DNA from: Adiantum capillus-veneris
Taxonomy: Eukaryota > Streptophyta > Polypodiopsida > Polypodiales > Pteridaceae
Reading direction: 5' to 3'
Assembly: GCA_014529385.2 (NCBI GenBank)
Contig: CM043943.1
Span: 99,570,355 to 99,634,354, forward strand
Length of the DNA: 64,000 nucleotides
This document shows, one piece after another, positions 39,232 through 50,557 of the stretch. Under the pieces are notes generated by a model. The model saw only the letters and a list, made by a program, of their open reading frames with translations, had not been told where the DNA came from and did not search any database. Each line of letters starts with the position of its first letter. Position 1 is the stretch's first letter. Made by a program: the position numbers and the translations under genes.

Positions 39232-42100
39232 ATGAACGCATTAACTTTTTGCAGCTGCATGCTTTTACACTTTCTTTGTGCCTTATACACATTCTTTGCC
39301 TTCTATTCTTGTCATTTTATTTCCCTCAAGTATTCTTCCTCCCTGTCTGTATCAAAGATGACAGCTATAGCTACATCTATACTTTCATGGATGATTAATG
39401 GTGCCGAAGTGGATTATAGAGTCTCATTACAAAATGGAGAGTTCTACTTAGTGAATATTTTCTTCAAAGCCTATTGTCTCCTTCTATTAATTTTGAAGGC
39501 TTGCATGCAATCGTTTAGACTGGGAGCTCTTTGTCTAAGGTAAATTTGTTCCCAAGATGGGATCATGAAGATTAGAATCATTATCTTCTTAACCATACTC
39601 TGTACTCAGCTTATCACATTCTACATTTGGATGACTCTGTTTATGTGGCTGACACTTTAGAAACAAGTGAATAAGTCGGTGATGATTCTATGTATGCTAC
39701 ACCATGTAACACAAGTTTTTCTCCATCACATTTAAATGTTGATATTGATGAAGATACAAATGCAGTTATTTTGGAGACGGTTGAACTAACCAGGTCACCA
39801 AAACCCTTTGAAGAAACACATGATTGTGTTGAGCAAACAAGGCAGGAGTATTCAAATGATACATCCATCATTTCATCGATGAAAGAAAAAGGCAATTCAT
39901 GCAGGTTGTCCAAACTTTTAGAGATTTGTGGACCTCCCAAAAAGGTTGATGAGCTCCCAAATTTTTATAATGGAAATGTTTGTTTTGAGCTTCCTACGAT
40001 TCACCACAATAAAATGATGCTTGGTATGGAGAAAAAGTACGACGATCACCTTTTGTCTCATCCAGCATCGATTAACATGGCCATAGATTGCACAATTTGT
40101 TTGAGTTATTGTCTTGGAAGTCTTCAATTTTGTAGAGTGACATGCCCTTTTTACCTTGGTGAAAGGAGATACAATGATGCCTTATTTCATGGACATCTTG
40201 ATAGACAAATTAGCATGGGTTATCCTGCTAGAAAAGGTAAATCTAAAATAACCTGCCACTATTGTGAAAAAATGGTCACTTGTTCAAATATTTGCAAGTG
40301 TATGATCTATTATGTGATGCCAAAGGAAACAACAGTAACAAGTTTGGTGATCCATCAGGGAGTGCATGACCACAATGTTCAGCTAGGTACTAGAAGGGAA
40401 ACTCTTGAAAAGGCGTGCAATCTTGTTAAGACAATTTTAAAGATTGAGAAGGGGGGTCCTAGAAAAGTACAAATGTTAGTTTCTTGTGAAATGCTATTCC
40501 AATTTTTTACTAAAGAAGATGATTTAGAAGCCACTGATGTAGAGCTTAACCATTTTCTTTAGGAAATGATGCCCCTTGTTCAAAATAGGGGATTCAAAAG
40601 TATTGTATCAAATGAGGATGGATATGACAATATACTATTGCTACAGAAACAATGTGTTTTTTAATTGTTTCATGGAAGTCGTTTTCCAGGCCAGGATGGA
40701 CCTAGCGATAAATGTTACGTATTCAAAATGCCAACAAAAGGACATGCTTCTAGAGTTGAATTAGTCAATTGAATAAGGCAAGGAGGGACAGGAGATTTGG
40801 GTAGTGCATGGGTGCACGTTGATCATACTTATTGGATTGAAGGATGGGCAACTATGTCCTGCTCGGTTTATGTTCCTAAAGTGAATTTATAAAAATATGT
40901 TAGATAGCATATTATTTCTACAAGACACCTTTCATTACTTATTTGTTCTATGTGTACAACATGCGAGCATTGTAGGTGATTGCAATATGTGAATGTAAAG
41001 AAGAAGACAAAGAAACACAAATCTTGTTGTGGAGAAATTTAAATGCAGTTATGGATATGCGTGGACATGAACCAATAGACCTTGCTGGATTTATGTCTAA
41101 TGAAGCCATGGCTAATTGGTTGGCAATGCGAGTTGTATACAATGGAGGACGGCATAATGTAATGGAGGGGAGGGAGCACTTGTGTCTTTTCCATTGGGAG
41201 TAGAGTCTATACAAAAACACTAAAAAACATATCGCTATAGATAGACAAATGCATCACATTGAAATGTGTGAAGCATGGCGCTTAGCAGAGACTACAAATG
41301 AGGCCTCCCTTCTAGCTTCCACAATACAAGAATGGTGGGTGAAAAATGTGACAGGGGATAATAAAAAGTCTTTAGAGAGATGGTTTAACTGGTGGGAGAA
41401 ACGGATTGGGGAAGCTCTAAGACAATGGTATATCATTCTTTTCTTTGATTCATATAAAATACATGAAAACATAGATTAACTTATTTTATGGTTTTTATCG
41501 TATTGTATTTATAGGCCAACAAGAGTCCACAAACATAAAATTATCAGAGAGCATCCATGCAAGTTGGCTAGAAGGTGAAAGTGGTAAATGCAAAATATCA
41601 CTTTATGATGCATGTGTCAGTGATGTTTTGAATGCATATATTCAATGTGCAAAAAGATTGGGATACATCACATGCAGATACATGGGAACACGCCTTTCCA
41701 TAGAAGCAATGATGGCCAGTGCCAAACGCAGATCAGAATCTCCAAATCCAACTCATTTTGCGAGTACAATGAAAGGCTTGGTTGTTGGTAGTCCTTTGTA
41801 TGAGGAGCCTGTGATGGAAGGTGACAAAGAGACTGTACAACAGAAGAAGGAAACAAGTGCAGTTGGTACAAGCTCACATAAACCTGGATATGCAATGGAA
41901 GCAAGGCATCACAAAACCAAAGGGAGACCACGGCGTATTCATTTTGATAGAGATGATAATGAAGAGGTATATGTTATCACTGACAGTGAAGCAGAAGAGA
42001 GCATTCCAGTGCAGCCAGGGGAGAATTCAGCAAGGTGTATTCAAGAGGTCAAAGTTTCCCATGAAGAGTGGGTTTACAAAGGATGCTAGCCAATTGCATG
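39232..42100 (+). pseudogene. MULE-like DNA transposase with zinc-finger N-terminus and introns
   Basis: The main open stretch 39690-40562 (290 residues) has a C/H-rich block: CPFYLGERRYNDALFHGHLD, CHYCEKMVTCSNICKC and then VIHQGVHDHNV, i.e. a C..C...H-x-H pattern as in FLYWCH/WRKY-GCM1 DNA-binding domains. After one TAG the frame goes on with SRFPGQDGPSDKCYVFKM, WVHVDHTYWIEGWATMSC, then an intron (GT at 40881, AG at 40975, frame kept), LLWRNLNAVMDMRGH, LAGFMSNEAMANWLAMRVVY and CLFHWE. The GF..(D/E)....W..A spacing and the final C-x2-H resemble the MULE/RNase-H-fold core, with the second acidic position apparently lost. A second intron (near 41430-41514) leads to ESIHASWLEG, and an acidic tail continues to 42089. 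Upstream 39232-39690 may be earlier exons. Several TAG stops. Terminal inverted repeats not seen. Superfamily placement is tentative. Confidence 0.6.
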
Positions 42101-43310
42101 AGGAAATGTTTTGGAATGGAAGGGAAGAAAATTTGTGGTAAAAAATTACAGAGCCATCAAGTGGGAATGGTTTCTCCATGTTTTTGGTCTAAAAGAATTT
42201 TTAAAGACAAGAATATTTCATAGTGGATATGGTTCTACAATTATGAAGTAAGCCACACACAAAAAGTATAGAGGCAAGTGAAATTCTCACCTATCATTCC
42301 TAATTTGTGGAAAGTGGATATTGGAACCAACTTATCCAAGGAAGAGAGTGACAATTTGGTGCAAAGTGGATTTCAATTGCAGATTTTGCAACACCACTAC
42401 GATGCATGAACAATACAAATGATGCTCTTACACAAGGAGGCTCCATTAACAGGAAGCGTAAGTGGAGACATGGTATTTCCAAAGAAGCGCAAAAGATATT
42501 GAAGTCAACTGCAAGTATGGTTGCAACGTTCTTGGACAAGAAACTAAAAAGTGAACATTTTTTGGTTTTTGAGAGAGAGTTGTTATGATGTACATGTCTC
42601 GATTTTCAGAAGAGAGATATACACATAAAGCTTTCTTGGCATGTAAGCACATGTACTATGAGTATGTGCATATTCTTAGGCTTCAACCAAAAGAGCACAT
42701 GGTCATTCATTAGTCTGCACAAACTCCCACAGACCTTGGATTTGTATTAGGGCAAACCCGCAAGATAAAGCCTATGGTTTAGTGAACCTAAACCTTAGAG
42801 AATGTCATCTAGAGGTATGCATTGAAGGATATTTCTCTTATGTATGAACTGTGGAGTAGCTTTTTTAGACACATGAACCTTTTTTTGAACCCCTTTTAGT
42901 TATAGAAGCACATTTTGTGATATCTATCTAGAGGATTGTACAAGCTCACAACTAGGCTTTTGGAAACTTGTACATGTTTTTGGTGTGTATCGTTAAAAGA
43001 GACTCTAAATCTTAAGCCAAGTTGTTGCAAGGTAATAGATGTTTTTTGGTGCGTACATAGACTGATGTCTTTGTTTTGGATTAGTTTTTTTTGTGTTGTT
43101 AGAAAATGCTCTGAATCTAAAATCATAAAGCTTGCAAAACTGGTTTTGATTTTGAAAGCTCACAAATAAAACTATGCCCTGAGAATTTTGCATGTTGTCA
43201 AGTGCTTATGGGAATTGGTTAGAGTCCCGTGGGAGGTCCACACTTTATAGAATAGTTAGCACTAGTTTGGTAACCTACTAGGACATCGAAGTTCCTTTTA
43301 GGGTTTTGGA
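42101..43310. other. Probable 3' part of the transposase element, no clear gene
   Basis: Short stretches such as WEWFLHVFGLKEFLKTR (about 42170) look coding and may extend the transposase, but the frames are too broken to assign. Beyond 42600 nothing is recognised. Confidence 0.35.
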
Positions 43311-43457
43311 AAAAAAATCAATACTCATAGTATTTGTGTGAATTTCCAAAAATGCTTACATGAGCTTCAATCTAAGAAAAAAAAAAATCCAAAAAAAATC
43401 AATACTCATAGTATTTGTGTGAATTTCCAAAGATGCTTACATGAGCTTCAATCTAAG
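43311..43457. repeat. 66-bp direct repeat, two copies 80 bp apart
   Basis: AAAAAAATCAATACTCATAG through CTTCAATCTAAGAA occurs at 43311-43376 and 43391-43457 with about one mismatch. Confidence 0.9.
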
Positions 43458-43729
43458 AATCCATTCCAATTTTTAAAAATAAGTAGCATGCCTATCTCTT
43501 GATTTCTTGGTCATAACAAGATTCCAAGGTATTGCTGCATTTTACTGAAAACAACATACTTTCATTGTTACCCCCATGGTACACTATATATAAAATTGTT
43601 CATGCTACAAGCTTGTTTGTCCCATGAACTTCAATGGGTTCCTAGTCTTACTATATGGGTGCTATAGCCATAAAAAAATTTAAACTAGTGTAGAATTAGA
43701 TATTAAAAAGTGGCATTTTTGTTGGAGCT

Positions 43730-43862
43730 AGGGTTGCAGGTAAACACACGCAGCTTGGAGAAGATGAAGGAAGCTCAAGGCACACAACAGAGAGTGTATT
43801 ACTTAGTGTGCAATGGAAAGATAGATAGCCCTAGAGTGATGGGTGTATATACAATGCACAGG
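43730..43862 (-). repeat. 3' LTR of copia E
   Basis: On the minus strand: TGTGCATTGTATATACACCC...GTGTGCCTTGAGCTTCC...CCTGCAACCCTAGCTCCAACA. A G/T-rich run precedes it. The exact U3 start is uncertain and may lie up to ~60 bp to the right. Confidence 0.65.
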
Positions 43863-44010
43863 GGAAAAAACCCCCCCTGACGGTCCTAGTGTGTTCACAC
43901 ATATCACTACCACATGTATATGGTAACAAATCCCCTCTGGAAGTGATGCGGTGAACGAGGGATGGCATGAAGAGTAAAGGGAAGTGCCATGCCTTGAGGA
44001 CACTATCATT

Positions 44011-47000
44011 TCACAAAAAAGGGGAGAGCAAGCCCAAAGCTTTGCGGAAAGCTTCAAACTTCTCACGAGACAATGCCTTTGTGAAAAGATCTGCAAGGTT
44101 GTCCTGTGTTGGAACATAAGACAAGCTTATCTCTCCTACTGAGAGCCTCTCCTTGACATAGTGGTAATGCACCTCAATATGCTTTTTGCGAGCATGAAAA
44201 ATTGGGTTCCTTGCAACTGCCAATGCACTCTCACTATAAATGTAGATGATGTTGGCAATGTCTTGTCCAACACCCAAATTTGCCATAAGGTGTTTGAGCC
44301 ATACACACTCAACCATAGCTGTGAAGACTGCCCTGTACTCAGCCTCACAACTAGAAGTGGCCACAGTAGGTTTCTTCTTGCTCAACCATGAAATATATGA
44401 ACTACCAAGCATGAAACAAAAACCACTTGTGGACACTCGCATGTCATAACAACTAGCCCAATTTGAGTTTGAAAAAGAATGTAAATCTGGTGACAATGAT
44501 CCCCTTTTGGGGTAAAACAAGCCAAGATGAAAAGTGCCACTCAAGTAGCAAAAAATTCTTCTTGATTGCCTACCAATGCTTAGACCATGGGCTATGCATA
44601 AATTTGTTGACTTGTGAGACTGCAAACTGAATATCCGGCCTTGTGTTGCATACATAAATGAGACAACCAACATAATTTGGTAAAGAGTGACATTAGTAGG
44701 ATCACCAACATCATGTAGACTCAACTTCAAACCTGGGAGTGGCAATAGGTTTGAAATCCTCAAGTCCAAACTTACATAGCAATGTCTCTATGTAACTTTT
44801 TAGACACAAGGAAATACCACCATCAAACTGTTTAAACTGTATGCCCAAATAATGATGCAATAGCCCCAAATATTTTATCTTGAAAGTAGCATTCAAATCA
44901 TCCTTAAATTCAGCAATATCTGCCTCATTGGGACCAGTGATTAGAAAATCATCCACATAAAGAACAACAATGAGAACTACATCACCCTCGCGCTTGACAT
45001 ACAATGTGCTTTCTATTGGACTATTATGAAAGCCTAGTTTGACCAAATGAGTGTTAGCTTCTCATACCAAGAACAAAGAGATTGCTTCAACCCATACAAA
45101 TCCTTCTTGCATCTACACACTTTGTCCTCTTATCCTTTCTTGACAAAACTGCGAGGCTGCGTTACAAAGACTTCCTAAAAACTGTCACCATTCAAGAAAG
45201 CAATAACAATATCGGATTGATGTACATCCCAACCAAAATGAGTTGCCAATGCACATAGAAAACGAACAGAGTCATACGACAAGTGGGAGCAGAAGTTTCG
45301 TCATAATCTATGCCTTTCTGCTGTGCATAGCCTTTTGCAACAAGTCAAGCCTTATGGCAATCAACCTCACCATCCGACTTGCATTTCAACTTGTAAATTC
45401 ACTTTGTACCAATGGCCTTTTTGCGAGGAGGCAAATCACATAAAGTCCATGTGTCATTTTTTATAAGTGCATAATATTCTAATTGCATGGCATCTATCCA
45501 ATTTTTTGAATTTTGTGCTTCATCAAAAGATACAGGTTCCTCTATATCCCATAAGCCAGACATAGCCAAAGCATAACAATCTGATGCATAAGAGGTATGG
45601 TGAGAATCTTAATGAGTACGACTAGACAAAGGTGCATCCAATTTACTATCACGCAAAGTGTGCACTAGCCATTTTGGCATACCTCTAGCCTGCTCATTTT
45701 CAACCCTTTTCTCATCAGGTACATCATGTACATCTGCATCAATAATAGGATGATTTGTAACATTTTCAGAAACCCCCATAGGCTATACATTTTTCTCATT
45801 TGAATTTACATTCGAACTTTCACCACTCAAAAGAGGCAATAAACTGTCATAAATTTCATTTGAGCTTACATTACTATCTCTAATACATGACAACAAAGGT
45901 TGAGCAGAATCTTCCACAAACACAACATCACGTGAGACCAAAATACACTTTGTTTGTCGATGGTACAACCTGTAACCTTTGCTTTCAGCACTATAACCAA
46001 CAAAAATACATTTGATAGCCTTATCATCCAATTTTTTGTGTTGTTATTGTGGCACTAAACTATAAGCCAAACAACCAAAAACATGCATGTGCTCAATAGA
46101 TGACTTTCTATCATGCCATGATTCATATGGAGTCATAGAATGCGCTTTTGTATACCACCTATTGAGTACATAAGTGGCACACATGAGAGCCTCAAGCCAA
46201 AACATGGTAAAGCTTGACTCTTGACCATACATCGTGCCATTTTTGTAAAAGACCTATTTTTCCTCCCAGCAACACCATTTTGCTGAGGTGTATACGGCAC
46301 TGTACATTGATGTTTTATCACATGACTAGCCAGAAATGCATTAAATTCATGAGACATATACTCCCTCCCTTGATCAGAACGGAGAGTGCCCAGAGTACAT
46401 TTTGAGACATTTTTAGTCATAGCAAGAAATTGCTTGAAGCACATAAACACTTTGGACTTAGCTTTCAATGAGTATACCCATTGCATGCCTGGAGTAGTCA
46501 TCAATTAAATTCACGAAGTACAAGTAATTTCCCAAGGACGGAGTTTGCATAGGCTCACAAACGTCACTATGCATACATTGCAATCTACATGTAGCACAAA
46601 CTAACCCATCCTTTGAAAACTTAGCATGCTGCATTTTACCCAAAATACAGCCTTCACAAACATGTTTGATAGGAGCTTCAAGAGGCGGCAAAGAAGCAAC
46701 CATATCAGATTTTTGCAAACGCAGTAAACTAGCAAAATTCAAATGGCCAAAACGTGCATGCCATAGTTGTGCATTTGAAACAACCTTGGAATCTGTAAAT
46801 TTATCCACACTTGTCATACAAAGTGAGCTTATACAACCCACAATACAAAAGGCCAGATGCAACAATTTCATCACCAAAATTGAGATCATGAACTGTACAT
46901 TTGTTATCCACAAATTTGACTACAAGACCAAGTCTAGCAAGTGTAGATACAAAAAAGGTTCTTTTTTATCCTAGGTACATACAATGCATCAACAAGTGTG

Positions 47001-47985
47001 AAAGAACTGCCATTTGCAGTAGTAAGCACAATCTTTCCAACTCCTTGAACAGGATAAGAGGCATTGTTGACACAAGTCACCATATTCCCATGAGGGACAG
47101 ACTCAATAGAGGTAAACAAATCACGATGTGACGTAATGTGCTTTGTAGCACCACTATCAAAATACCACACATGTGAATTTGCAGCAATTGATATACATGC
47201 ATCATGGACAATAGGATCATAAGTGCACTCTGCACTAAATTTCCATTCTCCATCAACATCAGCATCACAATCTCCTTTGACAGAAGACTCTACAATTGCT
47301 GCACTTGTATTGGTGGACCCTGTAGTGGATCAGCCTCTTTATTCTTAGCATCTTTTTCCTTCAATTTCGGACACTGCTTGATAAAGTGTCATTAGCTTTA
47401 CAATAATGGCAACACATCTTATTTTTGCCCTTATCACCAGAATTTCTAAACAAAGTGCTGCCAGCAGCAGAAGCATTAAGAACAAAACTTTTGCCACTCG
47501 CAAGAGAACCATAAGAAGTGGTTATATTGTTGTTGCCACCTTTTCTTTGAGCTGCAATAAAACCCTATTCAATCGCACGCTGTCTAGTCCTATTTTTTTT
47601 GGAAAGTGACTCTTGCACAGCAATGTGCATAATGCATCAGACATGAAAACTTCAGGATTTTCTTGGGTCGTAAGTCTCCAAGTACTAGCAAAAGTATGGT
47701 AAGAATATGGCAAAGCATCAAGAACAGTCTGCACAAGTGAGTTGTCAAGAATGACTTCTCCTGCAGAAATGAATTTCTCATTAATATCCTTGACTCCAGC
47801 AAGAAAAGTGTCCATTTCATATTCCTTAGGCATAATCTTTAATTCTATCTCTTTACGTAGCGGAGCGATTTTAGCCTCATTGCGGATTGCTTAAAGACTT
47901 GCTAGAATATCCCAAGCTTGTTTTGAATATTTCGTTGAACGGATGTGAGGAGTGATAGTGCACTTCACATAAAAGGCAATCAATG
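44011..47985 (-). pseudogene. Copia E gag-pol, few breaks
   Basis: Minus strand order: Gag ALIAFYVKCTITPHIRS, SKQAWDIL, and the open 47833-47522 stretch; zinc knuckle CHYCKAN..HFIKQC near 47400 with a one-base frameshift inside; protease WYFDSGATKHIT (47170) with DSG intact; GAG-pre-integrase LWHARFGHLNF and CEGCILGKM; integrase HSDVCEPMQTP and LIDDYSRH; the third catalytic position at about 46270 reads NGVAGRKNRS where the sister element at 29.6 kb has NGVAERKNKS; RT with intact VLYVDDFLITG (about 44960); RNase H in a 252-residue open stretch (44769-44011) containing SWLSKKKPTVATSSCEAEYR and KHIEVHYHYVKERL. Its frame is much better kept than copia B. Non-functional through the integrase Glu-to-Gly change, frameshifts and loss of the 5' end. 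Confidence 0.9.
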
Positions 47986-47986
47986 C

Positions 47987-48077
47987 GGGAAATTGGATGC
48001 TTTGTGTGTAACTAAAAAGTCTTTGCATATCCTTACATGGGAGGGGGCGAGCCCTTCTTCTAGGGGACGAGAGAGAA

Positions 48078-48144
<67 letters not shown>

Positions 48145-49312
48145 CTCCCTTTATACAAAGGGAATTAGGGACACACAAGGTGTGCCCAATTCCTATTGGA
48201 TGGCCTTGGAGGTGGAACAATGAGAATTAGGCTAGAGTAAATCTAGTTTAATTAATTTAAAAACACTTAATAAAAGAACCAATGAGAATTAAGTCTCCTA
48301 GAAGACTATTGGACAGTCTCCCAAAGGGTCCAATGAGCATTCAGGAGCCCAATGGCTTGCCTGATTCCTATTGGCCAGGAGGCAAAGGGGTCCAATGAGA
48401 TTTTAGTTTAATTATTAAATTACCTAAATCTCTCACAAAAGGGGAAAGGGGGACACATGTCAGAAGGCTATCACTTATGCTGCTTAATAGCCATTGGCTT
48501 GACTTGGGGAGGTCCAATGGGGAGCCTGCAAGAGCAAATAGCAAGAGGGCTCGCCCAAGAGAGAGAGAGAGGGGGCTGATTTTTGCAAGGCATTATCACA
48601 CACACACTCACACAATCTCATGTGTGAAGAAAGAGAAGACTATCTCTTCCCAAGCTTTAATGGAGAGCTCATCACCTACTCCAAGCTTGTGAGATAGAAG
48701 CATACATCGACACACTCTTGGCTTGTGGATGCAAATCCAACCAAGAGCCAAGATTCAATGCATGCTCATCTCCTCGACCAAGCTAATTACTAAGCTAAAG
48801 CTATGCTAATATGAGTGATTATGTGAGGAGATGTACATCTTTCTCGTAAGATACTCCTTCTTCCTCTCAATCTACTCTCATACCCTGCTAGCTCTCACCA
48901 TCTTCGAAGGTGTGTGAGGTCTTGGGTCTGAGAACGGGGATAATTAAAGTTGTGTTTACTAAGTGTTTTGCTTAGTGCATGAAGCTTTCATCTTCATTGC
49001 ACTATCTAGTCTTGAAGGAACACAAAGAATTGTATTGTACAATGTCTCTCTTGATGGGAGAAACCATAATACAAAGCCTTTTGGAGGGGGGACCGGCTCC
49101 ATGCAAATCCGGTCCTCAATTGTTGTCAATAGCTTAATTTCTCTCTCTTTTGAAAGTATTGTCGATGCTATCTAACTAGGTGTTATGCTTTTTGTTGCTT
49201 TCTCCACCCAAGTACTCTTGTAATTCTCATTAGGAATCTATTCTAATGAAATGCCCACTATATTCATGCTAATTTCCGCTACACATAAGTTTTTAGACCA
49301 TTAAATGTTACA
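47987..49312 (+). repeat. Chromovirus 5' LTR lacking its first ~285 bases
   Basis: Matches 53262-54566. Starts at GGGAAATTGGATGC right after copia E gag sequence and ends ATTAAATGTTACA. Confidence 0.93.
48079..48141. repeat. (CA)n microsatellite in 5' LTR
   Basis: About 31 CA units; the 3' LTR has only about 13 at the same place (53357-53382). Confidence 0.97.
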
Positions 49313-49313
49313 T

Positions 49314-49326
49314 TGGTATCAGAGCA
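49314..49326 (+). other. Chromovirus primer binding site
   Basis: TGGTATCAGAGCA one base after the LTR end; initiator-Met type. Confidence 0.9.
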
Positions 49327-49729
49327 CAAGTTTTCTCTTTTCTTGCTCAAGAAGGGAGGTCCTCAAGCTAGATTTAAATGGTTGGTATTATTAATTGCTT
49401 GTGAGTAAGTAGAATGGGGATTTTTCAGCCTTGTAGTGCGTCTGCCTTTGTGCAGTTAATGGGGCATCACCGTCGAGAGCTATGGTCTTAATAGTGGAGT
49501 CCTACGAGGCTTGCCTACGGCTTAACCACTATTGAGCTATTGGAAGCTTGACAGGAGCCGGTGCTGTTTTGGTGTCGAAAGACCCTCTCTTCTATTCCTT
49601 GCAATTAATGGTATTCAAGCCGCGGGTACAGTAGCTTGAGTGCTTTTTCTAAAGGGGTAAAGAGGAGTAGCAACTAGGGCTTGAAGTGCCAAAGTACACC
49701 TAAAAAGTTTACACCTAAAAGTTGTTAGA

Positions 49730-50557
49730 ATGGCTGACAATAGTAAAGAGAGTGAAATTAATGTTGATAACTTTGATTTTGCTCATGAGCAAGCTACTAA
49801 TGATGCTTCAATGCTTGTTAACTATCTTGTTTCTAGGCTTCAACAAGCCATGGGCAATCCATCTCTCCAAAGTGAAGTGCAACGGCAGCTCCGTGCTCAT
49901 GGGATTCTCCAAGCTCATCACCATGACGAGAGAACACATAGGAAGCCTCCTTGTGAGACTCCCAAAAGAGGTCTCTCTCCGATTCGGGAAGAAGAAGAGA
50001 ATCCATACGAAGGGATCAAGAATTTACTTCTTGATGATGCATCTCCTTCCCAAAGGAGAATTCAAGAGCCTCCACCGAAGAAACGAGAAAGAAGTGAGTC
50101 TCCCGCCACCTCGGAGGAGATGGCTCCACGAAGACGGCGGGCTAAACGCTCTCCATCACCACCAAGGCGGAGAAGACCAGCACACTCTTCTCCCCGCCAT
50201 AATTCAAAGGGGGATGATAAAAAGAAAGAGAATAAAAAGGCGAGAAAGAGGACACCCTCTTCTCCATCTTCTTCATTGTCTTCCTCTTATGAAAGTGATG
50301 GTGAAGACAACGAAGATCAAGACAAGAAAAAGGCGAGAAAGAGGTCACCCTCTTCTCCACCTTCTTCAAATTCTTCACCTTCTGAAGAAAGTGATGGTGC
50401 AACCTTTGAACCATCAAAAAGAAGAGGCCATAGGAAATCCTATGCCGCATGGAAGAGGTCATCCAAGCTGAAGAAATTCAAAGAGGGAGGGAAGAGCATC
50501 TCTTTCCTTACCTATGATGGTACCTTTGGTGCTACGGACAAAGTCTTGGCCGTCTAA
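49730..50557 (+). CDS. Chromovirus Gag N-terminal half with an Arg/Ser-rich domain (truncated by deletion)
   Basis: An uninterrupted 275-residue frame starting MADNSKESEINVDNFDF. Residues ~25-75 are amphipathic (LVNYLVSRLQQAMGNP). Residues ~105-235 form a basic/serine region of RS, SP and acidic clusters (RRRRAKRSPSPPRRRRP, KKARKRTPSSPSSSLSSSYE, KKARKRSPSSPPSSNSSPSE), like the low-complexity domains of SR splicing factors, including an internal duplication. The capsid domain begins at about residue 255 (SISFLTYDGTFGATDKVLA) and is cut off there: the frame then runs into RT sequence out of frame and stops at 50555. Gag packages the element RNA; this product would lack capsid and zinc knuckle. 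Confidence 0.8.
   Translation: MADNSKESEINVDNFDFAHEQATNDASMLVNYLVSRLQQAMGNPSLQSEVQRQLRAHGILQAHHHDERTHRKPPCETPKRGLSPIREEEENPYEGIKNLLLDDASPSQRRIQEPPPKKRERSESPATSEEMAPRRRRAKRSPSPPRRRRPAHSSPRHNSKGDDKKKENKKARKRTPSSPSSSLSSSYESDGEDNEDQDKKKARKRSPSSPPSSNSSPSEESDGATFEPSKRRGHRKSYAAWKRSSKLKKFKEGGKSISFLTYDGTFGATDKVLAV

Larger units (their letters stand above)
43730..47986 (-). mobile_element. Copia E, main part (gag C-half to 3' LTR), inverted
   Basis: Read on the minus strand from 47986: gag, zinc knuckle, protease, integrase, RT, RNase H, then a short LTR ending CCCTAGCTCCAACA at 43730. It lacks gag N-terminus, PBS and 5' LTR at its 47986 edge, which abuts a gypsy LTR. The missing parts lie at 32245-32915 in the other orientation. 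Confidence 0.88.

Noticed and set aside
29560-47986. Inversion explained by recombination between the two inverted copia copies
   Set aside because: Breakpoints fall in gag and in a gypsy LTR. Copia D lacks gag, so the junctions are not in sequence shared by the two copia copies.
48477-49175. 70-71-residue frames duplicated at 53743-54441
   Set aside because: They lie inside the two LTRs and are duplicated because the LTRs are. No domain or initiation context supports coding.
50142-50462. 106-residue minus-strand frame
   Set aside because: Antisense shadow of the Arg/Ser-rich Gag region.
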